Positions 51,426 to 59,707 are shown, counted from the first letter of the stretch. The stretch is 64,000 nt of DNA from RBG-16-64-13 sp964592075 (GCA_964592075.1 CAZQDY010000003.1:1-64000); one strand, 5' to 3'. Numbers and translations: made by a program. The notes: a model not told the origin generated them from the sequence alone.

Positions 51426-52888
51426 TGATCCAAGCAGCCGCCCAGACACGGGGACGGACCCTTATCGCAACCGCCGCTGTGGCCGGGCTGGAGCTTGCCT
51501 GGCTCTGTACGTTGCTGCACACCGCGGCCCGCGGGATGCGCCTCGAGGTCCCTGTGTCTTCACTGCTCGTTATGTACGCCGCCTCCTTCGTGGTGGGCCT
51601 CGGACTGCGTGCGGCATTCCGCTCCTCTCGCGTCGCGACACTGGTCTCCTGGCTTGTCTGGCCGCTCGCGACCCTCGTGCTGCTCTTGGTCCTCTTCTAT
51701 CCGGCCGCCGGCCCCGCGGATGCGTCTTGGACCTCGATGACCGTCGAGGCCCTTAAAGGCATACCCGTCGAGGCCGGGGCGGCCGTGTTCACAGTCCCGG
51801 TGACCGGCCTCCTCTGGTGGCTCGGAGCCCGGCTCGCGAACAGCCGCATGACCTACGAGACGGTGGTCACGGAGTTCCAGCTCGGTCTCGCGGTACTGGC
51901 CGGTTCGGTCTTCATCGGCTACTTGGTCGGAGTCGACCAGTCGGCCGCCGTCCTCACCGCCATCCTCTTCGTGGGTCTGGGCCTCGTCGGATCCGCCGCC
52001 ACTCGCACCGACGACGGAAACACTCTCAGGTTCTTCCGTCAGGGCGGTGCCTGGTGGGGGATGCTCCTCGTCAGCGTGGGTCTGGTACTCCTGCTCGGAC
52101 TCGTCGTCGGAATACTCTTCACCCCGGAGGCGATGCAGTTCATCGCCCGAGGCATCCGCGCCCTGTGGGGACTCATCGAGCGAGTGCTTGACGCCACAGC
52201 CGGTCTCTTCTCGTCCTCCCCGGCCGAGATGGAGATCCCGCCCGCCCCGGAGATGCTGCCGCCGCAGGACGAGGGTCAGGGCTTCTCCTGGGGGCTTCCG
52301 GAAGGATGGCTGCGCCCCTCACGCATCGTCTACGGCGTTCTCGTCGGTGGTCTGCTTCTCGTGGTCATCTGGCGCGTGGTGTCCCAACTGTTCGACTGGG
52401 TGCGCCGGAGAGCGGGGCACGGAGGAGTGGAGGTGGAGTCGCTGCCGGGGGCGTTCCGGCTCGACCTCGCCAGGTTGCTTCACCAGATACTCACCTGGGT
52501 GGGCGGCCTGTTCGCGTTCGGCCGACTCAGCCGAAGGGGGCGCGGGGGGCCTCCGTGCGCGACGGCTGTGCGCCGTGTGTACGCCGACATGCTACGCTGG
52601 GGAGCGGAGTCGGGGTTCCCCCGCGGATCGTCTCAGACTCCCTTCGAGTACCAGCAGACGCTCTGCATGGCGCTCCCCGTCCATCGGACCGACGTGACCC
52701 TCATCACCGCGAGCTACGTGAGAGTGAAGTACGGAGCGCTGTCGCCGACGGAGGGGGAGCTTCACGAGTTGACGGAGTGCCGGCGCAGACTCAAGCACAA
52801 AGCGGCCCGTGGGGTCGACGGAAGGCCGGCGGGCCGCTCGGCGGCGAGGCCGGAGGATCATGGAGACGCAGATCAACAGAGTGACTGA
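51425..52888 (+). CDS. Polytopic membrane protein with C-terminal DUF4129 domain
   Basis: A 487-residue protein. Six or seven helices occupy residues 15-225. A loop rich in Pro/Glu (about 240-285) precedes another helix (FIVYGVLVGGLLLVVIWRVVS type, near 300). The C-terminal cytoplasmic DUF4129 segment is AVRRVYADMLRWGAESGFPRG, then TPFEYQQTL and YVRVKYGALSPTEGELHEL. In related operons DUF4129 is usually the tail of a transglutaminase protein. No transglutaminase Cys-His-Asp core is visible here, so the catalytic domain is missing or elsewhere. The frame overlaps moxR by 29 bases. Confidence 0.85.
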   Translation: MIQAAAQTRGRTLIATAAVAGLELAWLCTLLHTAARGMRLEVPVSSLLVMYAASFVVGLGLRAAFRSSRVATLVSWLVWPLATLVLLLVLFYPAAGPADASWTSMTVEALKGIPVEAGAAVFTVPVTGLLWWLGARLANSRMTYETVVTEFQLGLAVLAGSVFIGYLVGVDQSAAVLTAILFVGLGLVGSAATRTDDGNTLRFFRQGGAWWGMLLVSVGLVLLLGLVVGILFTPEAMQFIARGIRALWGLIERVLDATAGLFSSSPAEMEIPPAPEMLPPQDEGQGFSWGLPEGWLRPSRIVYGVLVGGLLLVVIWRVVSQLFDWVRRRAGHGGVEVESLPGAFRLDLARLLHQILTWVGGLFAFGRLSRRGRGGPPCATAVRRVYADMLRWGAESGFPRGSSQTPFEYQQTLCMALPVHRTDVTLITASYVRVKYGALSPTEGELHELTECRRRLKHKAARGVDGRPAGRSAARPEDHGDADQQSD

Positions 52889-53840
52889 GGAAGAAGCGCA
52901 GAGGGTCAGAACGGTAGCCGGCCAGGTCGTCGCCAATGTGGGCGAGGTGATGGTCGGCAAGAGCGACGTAGCCGAGCTCATGCTGGTGGCGCTCTTGTGC
53001 GAAGGCAACGTGCTAGTGGAGGACGTTCCGGGAGTAGGGAAGACGGTCCTCGCCCGGGCGCTCGCGAAGTCGCTGGGTTGCGATTTCCGCCGCATCCAAT
53101 GCACGCCCGATCTGCTCCCCTCCGACGTCACCGGGGTAGAGATCTATGACCAGGCGAGGGGGGTCTTCGAGTTCCGGCCCGGCCCGATCATGGCGAACAT
53201 ACTGCTCGTGGATGAGATCAACAGAGCTACTCCGCGCACACAATCGGCGCTGCTGGAGGCGATGCAGGAGCAGCAGATAACAGTGGACGGCCGGACCGTG
53301 CGCCTGCCGCGACCCTTCATGCTCATGGCGACGCAGAACCCCGTCGAACTGGAGGGTACGTTCCCTCTGCCCGAGGCTCAGCTGGACCGCTTCATGCTGC
53401 GGCTGGAGATAGGGTATCCCTCAGAAGAGGAGGAGGGGGCGGTGCTGACCCGCTTCCGAGAGACCAGCCCTCTCGACACACTTGAGGCAGTGACCGGCGC
53501 CGAGGAATTGCTCGAACTCCAGAGGCTCTGCCGCCGGGTGTACGTGGACGGCTCGGTGCGCGACTACATGGTGGCCTTGGTCCGGGCGACCAGGGGGCAC
53601 GACGACGTGAGGTTGGGGGCGAGCCCCCGCGCTTCGCTCAGCCTGCACCGGGCCGCCCAAGCGCTGGCGGCCGTGCGAGGGCGTGCTCATGTCCTGCCCG
53701 ACGACGTCAAGCTGCTCGCGACTCCTGCGTTGGCCCACCGCCTCATCATGAAGACCGAGGCGCGCCTTCGTGAGCGGACCGCCGAGCGCATCGTCGCCGA
53801 TGTCGTGGCCACGGTCCCGGTCCGGGTGGAAGAGACCTGA
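52860..53840 (+). CDS. MoxR-family AAA+ ATPase
   Basis: A 326-residue cytoplasmic ATPase and chaperone-like assembly factor. Walker A is VPGVGKT, Walker B is LLVDEINRA, with QSALLEAMQEQQITVDGRTVRLPRPFMLMATQNPVELEGTFPLPEAQLDRFMLRL covering sensor 1 and the conserved MoxR QNP and PLPEAQLDRF motifs. The C-terminal lid has GASPRASLSL (sensor 2). Usually paired with DUF58, as here. ATG 52860 has GGAGGATC just upstream, inside the end of the preceding gene. Confidence 0.95.
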   Translation: METQINRVTEEEAQRVRTVAGQVVANVGEVMVGKSDVAELMLVALLCEGNVLVEDVPGVGKTVLARALAKSLGCDFRRIQCTPDLLPSDVTGVEIYDQARGVFEFRPGPIMANILLVDEINRATPRTQSALLEAMQEQQITVDGRTVRLPRPFMLMATQNPVELEGTFPLPEAQLDRFMLRLEIGYPSEEEEGAVLTRFRETSPLDTLEAVTGAEELLELQRLCRRVYVDGSVRDYMVALVRATRGHDDVRLGASPRASLSLHRAAQALAAVRGRAHVLPDDVKLLATPALAHRLIMKTEARLRERTAERIVADVVATVPVRVEET

Positions 53841-53989
53841 TCGCGCCCGGTCCGGCGCGGGGTCCCCGCCTCGCCTCCTAAAGCCATCAGTCGGTTTTGG
53901 CGATATTCACAGCCAGCGGGTCTCCAAAGCCGAGAGACCGCCGTGGGCCGCTGCAAGGCGGGCCACGGATCTCACGAGGGGGTAGGACG

Positions 53990-55456
53990 ATGACGATAAC
54001 GCGGCGGATAGCTCTTGCCGTCACTGGTCTGGTGGTACTCACAGTATTGGCCGGAGCCATCGGCTTGGGAGCGCAGCTGTGGATGAAGACGTGGTCTTCG
54101 GACTACAAAGACAGCGCCGCGAGAGTCAGGGAAGCCTCCAGGATCTCGGCGGGATCGGCCAGTATGGTCACCTATGGTCTCGCGGAGGTCTCAACGACGT
54201 ACGAGCTCAATCGGACCCAATTCGAGGCCTTGTGGCAGGAGAACAGCGCCCAGGTATCCGAGGCCCTGGCCTCGCTCAGCGCCCTGGAAGGCGGCCAGGC
54301 CGAGGATTCGGCCGAACTCACCGAGATGACGGATCTCTTCGGCCGCTGCTCGAAAGCTCTGCTGTCGGCGACACAGCTGTCGGCCACCGACCAGGAAGCG
54401 GCGCTCGCCGACATGAACAAGGCGGTCCTGCCCTTGGCGCGCCAACTGGTCTTAGCCTCCAGCGACTACCTCAGCAGCAAGCAGGCGCAGGAGCAGGCAT
54501 CTCTCGACGCGATGAACCGGAGGGTCTCCCTCCTGATGATCGGGACGGCCATCATCCTCGGGTTGGCCGTGATCGCCGGGGTGGCGTTGGCCCTCCGCCT
54601 GACCCGCAGGATCAACCGCCAGCTCGGAGAGGCCATAGGCAGCATGAAGACCTCGGCCGGCCAACTCCTGGCCGTGGCATCCCAGGTGGCCGCCTCCGCC
54701 GCGCAGACCGCCTCCGCCACCAACGAGACCACGGCCACCGTGGAGGAGGTCAAGCAGACGGCCCAGTTGGCCCACGAGAAGGCCTCCCAGGTGGCCGACA
54801 GCTCCCAGAACGTGGCCGACGCGGCCGGCGCCGAGAGGGCCACCGTGGAAGAGACCATGGCCGCCTTCGAACGCATTCAGAGCCAGATGGCCGTGGTCAC
54901 CGAGACCATCAACCGCCTGAGCGACCAGACCCAGGCTGTGGGCGACATCATCAACACCGTGAACGACATCGCCGAGCAGTCCAACCTACTCTCCGTGAAC
55001 GCCTCTATCGAGGCGGCCAAGGCCGGCGACCAGGGCAAGGGCTTCACGGTGGTGGCGCAGGAGGTGAAGAGCCTGGCCGAGCAGTCCAAGCAGGCCGTCT
55101 CCCAGGTGCGCTCCATCTTGAGCGAGATCCAGAAGGCCAGCGCGTCGGCGGTGCAGGCCGCCGAGCAAGGCCGAGAGGCCATCGAAGCCGGCCGCCGCCA
55201 GTCTCTGGAATCCGGTGAGGCCATACAGGCCCTCACCGCGTCTGCGGGCGAGACCGCTCAATCCGCGGTCCAGATCTCCGCCTCCAGCCGTCAGCAACTG
55301 GCCGGCATGGAGCAGATCAGCCAGGCCATCGAGAGCATCAACCAGGCCGGGACCCAAGCGGCGGCGGGCACCCGCCAGGTGGAGGAGGAGGTCCAGCGGC
55401 TGCAGGACCTCGCTGAGAACCTGAGACGTCTCGTCAACGCCAGAGCGACCGCGTAG
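53990..55456 (+). CDS. Methyl-accepting chemotaxis protein
   Basis: A 488-residue chemoreceptor. It has a first membrane helix (ALAVTGLVVLTVLAGAIGLG), a helical periplasmic domain (about 30-180), a second helix (LLMIGTAIILGLAVIAGVALAL), a short HAMP-like connector, and a long signalling coiled coil. The signalling tip carries NDIAEQSNLLSVNASIEAAK and GKGFTVVAQEVKSLAEQSKQ, the part that contacts CheA/CheW. The four-helix sensor domain is Ala/Ser/Glu-rich and ligand identity is unknown. No che genes are adjacent. ATG 53990 follows GAGGGGGTAGGACG. Confidence 0.94.
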   Translation: MTITRRIALAVTGLVVLTVLAGAIGLGAQLWMKTWSSDYKDSAARVREASRISAGSASMVTYGLAEVSTTYELNRTQFEALWQENSAQVSEALASLSALEGGQAEDSAELTEMTDLFGRCSKALLSATQLSATDQEAALADMNKAVLPLARQLVLASSDYLSSKQAQEQASLDAMNRRVSLLMIGTAIILGLAVIAGVALALRLTRRINRQLGEAIGSMKTSAGQLLAVASQVAASAAQTASATNETTATVEEVKQTAQLAHEKASQVADSSQNVADAAGAERATVEETMAAFERIQSQMAVVTETINRLSDQTQAVGDIINTVNDIAEQSNLLSVNASIEAAKAGDQGKGFTVVAQEVKSLAEQSKQAVSQVRSILSEIQKASASAVQAAEQGREAIEAGRRQSLESGEAIQALTASAGETAQSAVQISASSRQQLAGMEQISQAIESINQAGTQAAAGTRQVEEEVQRLQDLAENLRRLVNARATA

Positions 55457-55473
55457 GCAGGCGTGGCGAGGCC

Positions 55474-56439
55474 ATGAGCCGCGCGCTGCGCCGTCCGGAG
55501 GGCACGGTGACCCGAGGGACGACGGCGCCCAACCGGCTGCGCCGCGTGGATCGCTGGATCGCCGCCAGTCAGGCCCAATTGCTCCTGTCTTCTGAGGAAC
55601 CGCCTCTGGTCGTCGACCTCGGCTTCGGCGCCTCGCCGGTCACGACGGTGGAGCTGTACGAGCGGCTGCAGGCCATCCGGCCGGACGTGGAGGTGGTGGG
55701 TCTGGAGATCGAGCCTGCCCGCGTTGAGGCCGGCACGCGGTTCCTCGCTGAGTCGGGCTGTACGGACGACTACGCAGGGCTGAGCTTCGGGCTGGGCGGG
55801 TTCGAGCTGCCGGCGCCGAGGCCGCCGCTGCTGGTGCGGGCTCTCAACGTACTTAGACAGTACGGCGAGGAGGAGGCTTGGTGCGCATGGGAACGGCTCT
55901 GCGAAGGGATCGCACCGGGCGGCGTGCTGATCGAAGGCACCTGTGACGAGATCGGCCGGCGTGCCGCGTGGGTAACCTTGGACCGGTCTGATACCGCCGG
56001 CTCACCCCTCAGGCGATCCGGAAGCTCAGGGCTCGCACAGCCCCGCACGATCACTTTCGCGACGAGAGTGGCCGGCCTGTCTCACCCGTCCGAACTGGCG
56101 GAGCGGCTGCCCAAGACGCTGATCCACCGCAATATCCCGGGTGAGGAGATCCATCGGTTCCTCACCGATTTCGACCGCTCCTGGGCGCTCGCGGCTCCCC
56201 GATCGGTGTTCGGGCCGCGGCAACGCTGGATCGCGGCGGTCGAGCACCTCTCACTGACCTGGCCGGTCGTGGCGCGGCCGCCCGCTGGGGGCCGCGCCCG
56301 CTGGCGCCTCGGCGAGGTCACCCTCCCCTGGGAGTCCGTCGCCCCGCATGGGGCGTCCGCTGCTCCTCCCGGGGCGTCCGCTGCAGCCCCGCGCTCTCAG
56401 CTATCCAACAACACCACGGCGTCGACGAAGAGCTCGTAG
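55474..56439 (+). CDS. Class I SAM-dependent methyltransferase-like protein
   Basis: A 321-residue protein with a Rossmann core: PPLVVDLGFGASPVTTVELYERL (motif I), VEVVGLEIEPARVEAG (acidic strand end), LVRALNVLRQYGEEEAWCAWERL and GIAPGGVLIEGTCDEIGRRAAWV. It matches an actinobacterial methyltransferase family of unknown substrate. The last 25 residues are low-complexity (GASAAPPGASAAAPRS), encoded by a short tandem repeat (GGGGCGTCCGCTGC), and overlap the convergent nifU by 43 bases, so the native stop may have been lost. Confidence 0.82.
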   Translation: MSRALRRPEGTVTRGTTAPNRLRRVDRWIAASQAQLLLSSEEPPLVVDLGFGASPVTTVELYERLQAIRPDVEVVGLEIEPARVEAGTRFLAESGCTDDYAGLSFGLGGFELPAPRPPLLVRALNVLRQYGEEEAWCAWERLCEGIAPGGVLIEGTCDEIGRRAAWVTLDRSDTAGSPLRRSGSSGLAQPRTITFATRVAGLSHPSELAERLPKTLIHRNIPGEEIHRFLTDFDRSWALAAPRSVFGPRQRWIAAVEHLSLTWPVVARPPAGGRARWRLGEVTLPWESVAPHGASAAPPGASAAAPRSQLSNNTTASTKSS

Positions 56440-57206
56440 TCGTTGTCTTCATCCAGGTCGTGGATGAGCACTTTCTCCACCTCGCCCTCGCCCCGCACGG
56501 CGAGCAGGCGCGACTTGAAGAGCACCTTGACGTCGCTGCGCTTGACCTCGCCGGCAAGCTCCTCGGGAAGACCCAGCGCGTCGAGCTCGGTGAGGAAGAC
56601 CACCCGGGGAGTCACTCCGGTGAGCTCCAGGGCAAAGCGGGCGGAGGCGACTCCCTTGTCGAGCACCAGCACGCGCTTGTCGGCCAGCTCCACCACATCG
56701 GCGACGGTCGTGTAAACGCCCTTACCGGCATAGTCGCCGGCCCCCTGGATGATAGCGGCCTGCGCCGCGCCGGTGCCGCACCCTTTGCCGGCCGCAGCGA
56801 TGGTCTCGGCGCTGAGGGGCTCGAGCTTCGTGCCCGAACGCCAGTTCTTGATGGCGTCGTGGAGAGCGTCTGCCGCTAGGTTGGAGCAATGCATCTTGAT
56901 TGGCGGCAGACCGTCCAGGGCATCGGCCACATCGGCCCGCGTGACCTCCAACGCCTCGTCGAGCGTCTTACCCATGACCAGTTCGGTGATCATGCTGGAC
57001 GTGGCGATGGCCGATCCGCACCCGAAGGTCTGGAACTTGATGTCGTCGATGCGGTCGTCCTTGATACGGACGTACATCTCCATGAGGTCGCCGCAGACGG
57101 GGTTGCCCACGCGCCCCACGGCCACGTCGTCACCCTCGAGCATGCCCACGTTGCGGGGGTTCCGGAAGTGCTCCAGGGTCTTCTCCGAGTACTGCGTGGA
57201 TTTCAT
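56397..57206 (-). CDS. NifU/IscU scaffold fused to a thioredoxin-reductase-like domain
   Basis: A 269-residue protein. Residues 1-130 are an IscU/NifU-N Fe-S scaffold with all three ligand cysteines: VGNPVCGDLM, QTFGCGSAIATSSM and KMHCSNLAADALHDAI. After a linker with GKGCGTGAAQAA, residues 155-269 (GKGVYTTVADVVELADKRVLVLDKG...VFLTELDALGL...VKVLFKSRLLAVRGEG...DYELFVDAVVLLDS) align in order with the NAD(P)-binding half of thioredoxin reductase. The GxGxxG motif is lost, becoming LDKGVASA, so it may not bind nucleotide. ATG 57206 opens IscU homology. It follows the IscS-like gene by 13 bases in the operon. Confidence 0.85.
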   Translation of the reverse strand: MKSTQYSEKTLEHFRNPRNVGMLEGDDVAVGRVGNPVCGDLMEMYVRIKDDRIDDIKFQTFGCGSAIATSSMITELVMGKTLDEALEVTRADVADALDGLPPIKMHCSNLAADALHDAIKNWRSGTKLEPLSAETIAAAGKGCGTGAAQAAIIQGAGDYAGKGVYTTVADVVELADKRVLVLDKGVASARFALELTGVTPRVVFLTELDALGLPEELAGEVKRSDVKVLFKSRLLAVRGEGEVEKVLIHDLDEDNDYELFVDAVVLLDS

Positions 57207-57219
57207 GGGTGGGGTCCTC

Positions 57220-58398
57220 CTACTTGTCTCGATAGAGAGGCGAGAGCCGCCGCAGCCTCTGGACGACCCCCGGCAGGGCCTCCATGAGGCGATCGACGTC
57301 CGATTCTTTGCTGAAGCGCCCGAAGGTGATCTCGAGCGACCCGTGGGCCTCCTCGTGCAGCAGGCCACAGGAGATGAGGGTATGGGACGGCTCCAACGTC
57401 TTGGAGGAGCAGGCCGACCCGGTGGAGACCGCTATCCCCTCGTCTCGCAGGGACAAGAGTAACGACTCGCCTTCGATGCCCTCGAAACGGAAGTGGGCAT
57501 TGTTGGGCAGCCGCTCCACGGGATGGCCGTTGAGGTGGGAGTCGGGGATGGCGGACAGCACCTCCGTTGTCACCCGGTCGCGCAGGGCGGCCAACCTGGG
57601 CGCTTCGGCGGACATCTCCTCAGCCGCGATGCGGGCCGCCGCGGCCATGCCCACGATGCCGGCCAGGTTCTCCGTACCCGAGCGCAACCCGCGCTCCTGC
57701 CCGCCGCCTATGTTGACCACGGCCAGGCGTATCCCTTTGCGTATGTAGAGCGCTCCGACCCCCTGCGGGCCGTAGATGTCGTTGCTCGAGACACTCAGCA
57801 GGCCGATCGGCACCGCTCCCATATCGATGGGCAACTGGCCCTCAGCGGCGACCGCGTCGACATGAAAGGCGACACCTGTCCCGCGCAGCATCTCGGCGAT
57901 GGCGGCGATGGGCTGCACAGTGCCGATCTCATTACTCGCCCACCCTACCGATACCAGGATCGTGTCGTCGGTGATGCGGGCTCGAAGCTTCTCGGGGTTG
58001 ATGCGGCCGTATTGGTCCGGGGGGACTCTGGTCACCCTGAAGCCCTCTTGCTCCAAGAACTTGCCGATGTTGAGCACCGAGATATGCTCCACCTCGGTGA
58101 TGACCACGTGCCCGCCCGACCGCTTGTTGCGCCGGGCATAGCCGATGAGAGCCAGGTTGTTCGCTTCCGTGGCGCCTGAGGTGAAGATGACTTCCTCGGG
58201 CGCGGCGCCCAGGAAGGCGGCCACGTCGTCTCGGCATCTCTCCAGCGTCTCCGTAGCCCGGTCGCCCACGGCGTGCAGCGAGGCCGGGTTGCCGAAGCGC
58301 TCGGCGAAGTACGGCTGCATCGCCTCCACCACCCGTGGATCCACGGGTCGCGCCGACTGGTAGTCCAGATAAACCCCGTCCGCCGGTGAAAGCACCAT
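57220..58398 (-). CDS. IscS/NifS-type cysteine desulfurase lacking the PLP lysine
   Basis: A 392-residue aminotransferase-V-fold protein. The family is certain: VYLDYQSARPVDPRV, GNPASLHAVG, IFTSGATEANNLAL, EVEHISVL, VSVGWASNEIGTVQPI, FHVDAVAAEGQLPID. The catalytic loop cysteine is present (STGSACSSKTLEPSH). However, the Schiff-base lysine, in the usual S-x-H-K-x-Y-G-P-K-G motif, is Asp: SVSSNDIYGPQG. The Gln that normally contacts PLP in VDAVQ is Ala. An Archaeoglobus IscS with Asp at this place has been described as lacking normal PLP chemistry. Here it sits directly before nifU, and TusA and DsrE genes precede it. Confidence 0.92.
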   Translation of the reverse strand: MVLSPADGVYLDYQSARPVDPRVVEAMQPYFAERFGNPASLHAVGDRATETLERCRDDVAAFLGAAPEEVIFTSGATEANNLALIGYARRNKRSGGHVVITEVEHISVLNIGKFLEQEGFRVTRVPPDQYGRINPEKLRARITDDTILVSVGWASNEIGTVQPIAAIAEMLRGTGVAFHVDAVAAEGQLPIDMGAVPIGLLSVSSNDIYGPQGVGALYIRKGIRLAVVNIGGGQERGLRSGTENLAGIVGMAAAARIAAEEMSAEAPRLAALRDRVTTEVLSAIPDSHLNGHPVERLPNNAHFRFEGIEGESLLLSLRDEGIAVSTGSACSSKTLEPSHTLISCGLLHEEAHGSLEITFGRFSKESDVDRLMEALPGVVQRLRRLSPLYRDK

Positions 58399-58409
58399 CG
58401 GGCGCCCGC

Positions 58410-58772
58410 CTAGAACCACATGGTCGCGCCGGCGTCGAGCGCGAGGTCGTTGAGGGTGGCGGCGCCGACGATCTTGACGCCGTCGATGAGATCCACCTTG
58501 TCCCAGCCGAGCATCTGCTTGGACGCCTCGCACACCAGAACGGGGATGCCCATCGCCAGGGACTTGTCGAGCATCTCACGCACGGTCGGGAACGAGCCGA
58601 GGTGCATCTTCTCGGCCTCGCCGGGCTTCAATACGACCAGCCCCATGCCCAGATAGTAGACGGTCGGGTTGAGGTCCATGGCCTTTGCCGCCTGCGCCAA
58701 CACCAGCGGTGAATACTGCCGGGTCGGATCGTTGCTCGTCTGAACGTAGAGGATCGCCTCCGGGTCCTTCAT
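58410..58772 (-). CDS. DsrE-family protein
   Basis: A 120-residue DsrE/F/YchN-fold protein: ILYVQTSNDPTRQYSPLVLAQAAKAMDLNPTVYYLGMGLVVLKPG, then LDKSLAMGIPVLVCEASKQMLGW. The cysteine in VLVCEAS occupies the position used for persulfide relay in DsrE-type proteins. It is encoded between tusA and the IscS-like gene with gaps of about 11-12 bases, so it probably hands sulfur between them. Confidence 0.87.
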   Translation of the reverse strand: MKDPEAILYVQTSNDPTRQYSPLVLAQAAKAMDLNPTVYYLGMGLVVLKPGEAEKMHLGSFPTVREMLDKSLAMGIPVLVCEASKQMLGWDKVDLIDGVKIVGAATLNDLALDAGATMWF

Positions 58773-58784
58773 GGTCGTCTCCCT

Positions 58785-59030
58785 CTAGTCGCCTTTGCGG
58801 ATCAAGAAGCGTTTGTGGTCACCCCGGTCCTCGATCGACACGACGTCATGGCCGGCCCGCTTGGCGAACCTCGTGAGGTCCTCCTCGGCGGCCGGGTCGT
58901 CGGCCAGCACCTCAAGCACCTGGCCCGCCTCGAGCTCGTCAATGGCCTCACGGGTCTGGAAAAGCGGCTCGGGGCAGAAAAGACCGATGCAGTCGAGAGA
59001 CTCGTCGGCAGGTTGCGTCTCGTCATCCAT
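58785..59030 (-). CDS. TusA/SirA-family sulfur-carrier protein
   Basis: An 81-residue sulfurtransferase. The motif LDCIGLFCPEPLFQTREAID carries the family CPxP cysteine that holds persulfide; the preceding cysteine (DCIG) is also usual. The second half (LEVLADDPAAEEDLTRFAKRAGHDVVSIED) completes the fold. It leads the TusA-DsrE-IscS-NifU operon. ATG 59030 (MDDETQ) is preferred over an in-frame ATG four codons upstream. Confidence 0.92.
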   Translation of the reverse strand: MDDETQPADESLDCIGLFCPEPLFQTREAIDELEAGQVLEVLADDPAAEEDLTRFAKRAGHDVVSIEDRGDHKRFLIRKGD

Positions 59031-59093
59031 CGTGGCCCTCACACTGGTAGCACGGCGTATCCATGCGAGCAGTGTTCCCCGGCAGCGCGGTTA

Positions 59094-59561
59094 CTATGCC
59101 CGGCCGGCCTCGACCTCAGACGGTCCCGGCTCGCTCTGGGGCAGGCCCATCGCGAGGAAGATGTCCCTCAGTTGCCGGAGCTGGTCGTCGCCCAAACGGT
59201 CAAGGAGCTCCCGCCCTTTGGCGAGGATGATCCCGGTCAGCTCATCGACGAGGGCCAGTCCGCGGTCGGTGACGATGAGCAGGCGTATGCGCCTGTCATC
59301 CGGGTCTTCCCGGCGCTCGATGAGCCCCCGTTCGACGAGCCGCTGGACGATGCCGGTGGCCACGTTCGGCCTGATGCCCAATGCGTCCGCCACCGTCCCG
59401 ATCGGCATCTGCCCACGGGTCAAGATGAACGCGAACACGCGGAGTTGCTGGAGAGTGAGGTCATAGTCGAGCAGGGACGAGGTCTGCTCCGGCAGCCCGG
59501 ACGCGAGCAGCTTGAACTCCAAGGCCCCGATCTCGTCCAGCAGCCGGTCTCGGCCGGTCAT
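59094..59561 (-). CDS. MarR-family transcriptional regulator
   Basis: A 155-residue winged-helix dimer. The DNA-binding part is LTLQQLRVFAFILTRGQMPIGTVADALGIRPNVATGIVQRLVERGLIERREDPDDRRIRLLIVTDRG. ATG 59561 is chosen because a TATAAT -10 box sits at 59621-59616; upstream in-frame ATGs at 59627 and beyond would lie before the transcription start. It is divergent from an RND/MMPL exporter, the classic MarR-efflux layout, and the TusA operon follows on the same strand. Confidence 0.93.
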   Translation of the reverse strand: MTGRDRLLDEIGALEFKLLASGLPEQTSSLLDYDLTLQQLRVFAFILTRGQMPIGTVADALGIRPNVATGIVQRLVERGLIERREDPDDRRIRLLIVTDRGLALVDELTGIILAKGRELLDRLGDDQLRQLRDIFLAMGLPQSEPGPSEVEAGRA

Positions 59562-59615
59562 ATCCTCGGGACCCCCTGCAGGCTCCGGGCGGCTCGCGCG
59601 ACGTCCGTCTGTCAG

Positions 59616-59644
59616 ATTATAGTTCATGTCTAGCGAACAATCCA
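59616..59644 (-). promoter_or_regulatory. marR promoter with operator-like inverted repeat in the spacer
   Basis: On the minus strand: -35 TGGATT (59644-59639), 17-base spacer, -10 TATAAT (59621-59616). The spacer is exactly an inverted repeat with GTTC and GAAC ends (59622-59638). It lies in the divergent region, so a repressor there could control both marR and the exporter. Confidence 0.5.
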
Positions 59645-59654
59645 TGTCATGTGA

Positions 59655-59660
59655 TATAAC
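59655..59660 (+). promoter_or_regulatory. Possible -10 box of the exporter promoter
   Basis: TATAAC on the plus strand, 48 bases before the exporter ATG; no good -35 is visible. Two copies of CATGTC (59625-59630 and 59643-59648) flank the marR operator region upstream. Confidence 0.3.
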
Positions 59661-59707
59661 TCCCCCGCACCATCTCGCCGACCGGGCAGACGTGAGGAAC
59701 TGCATCG

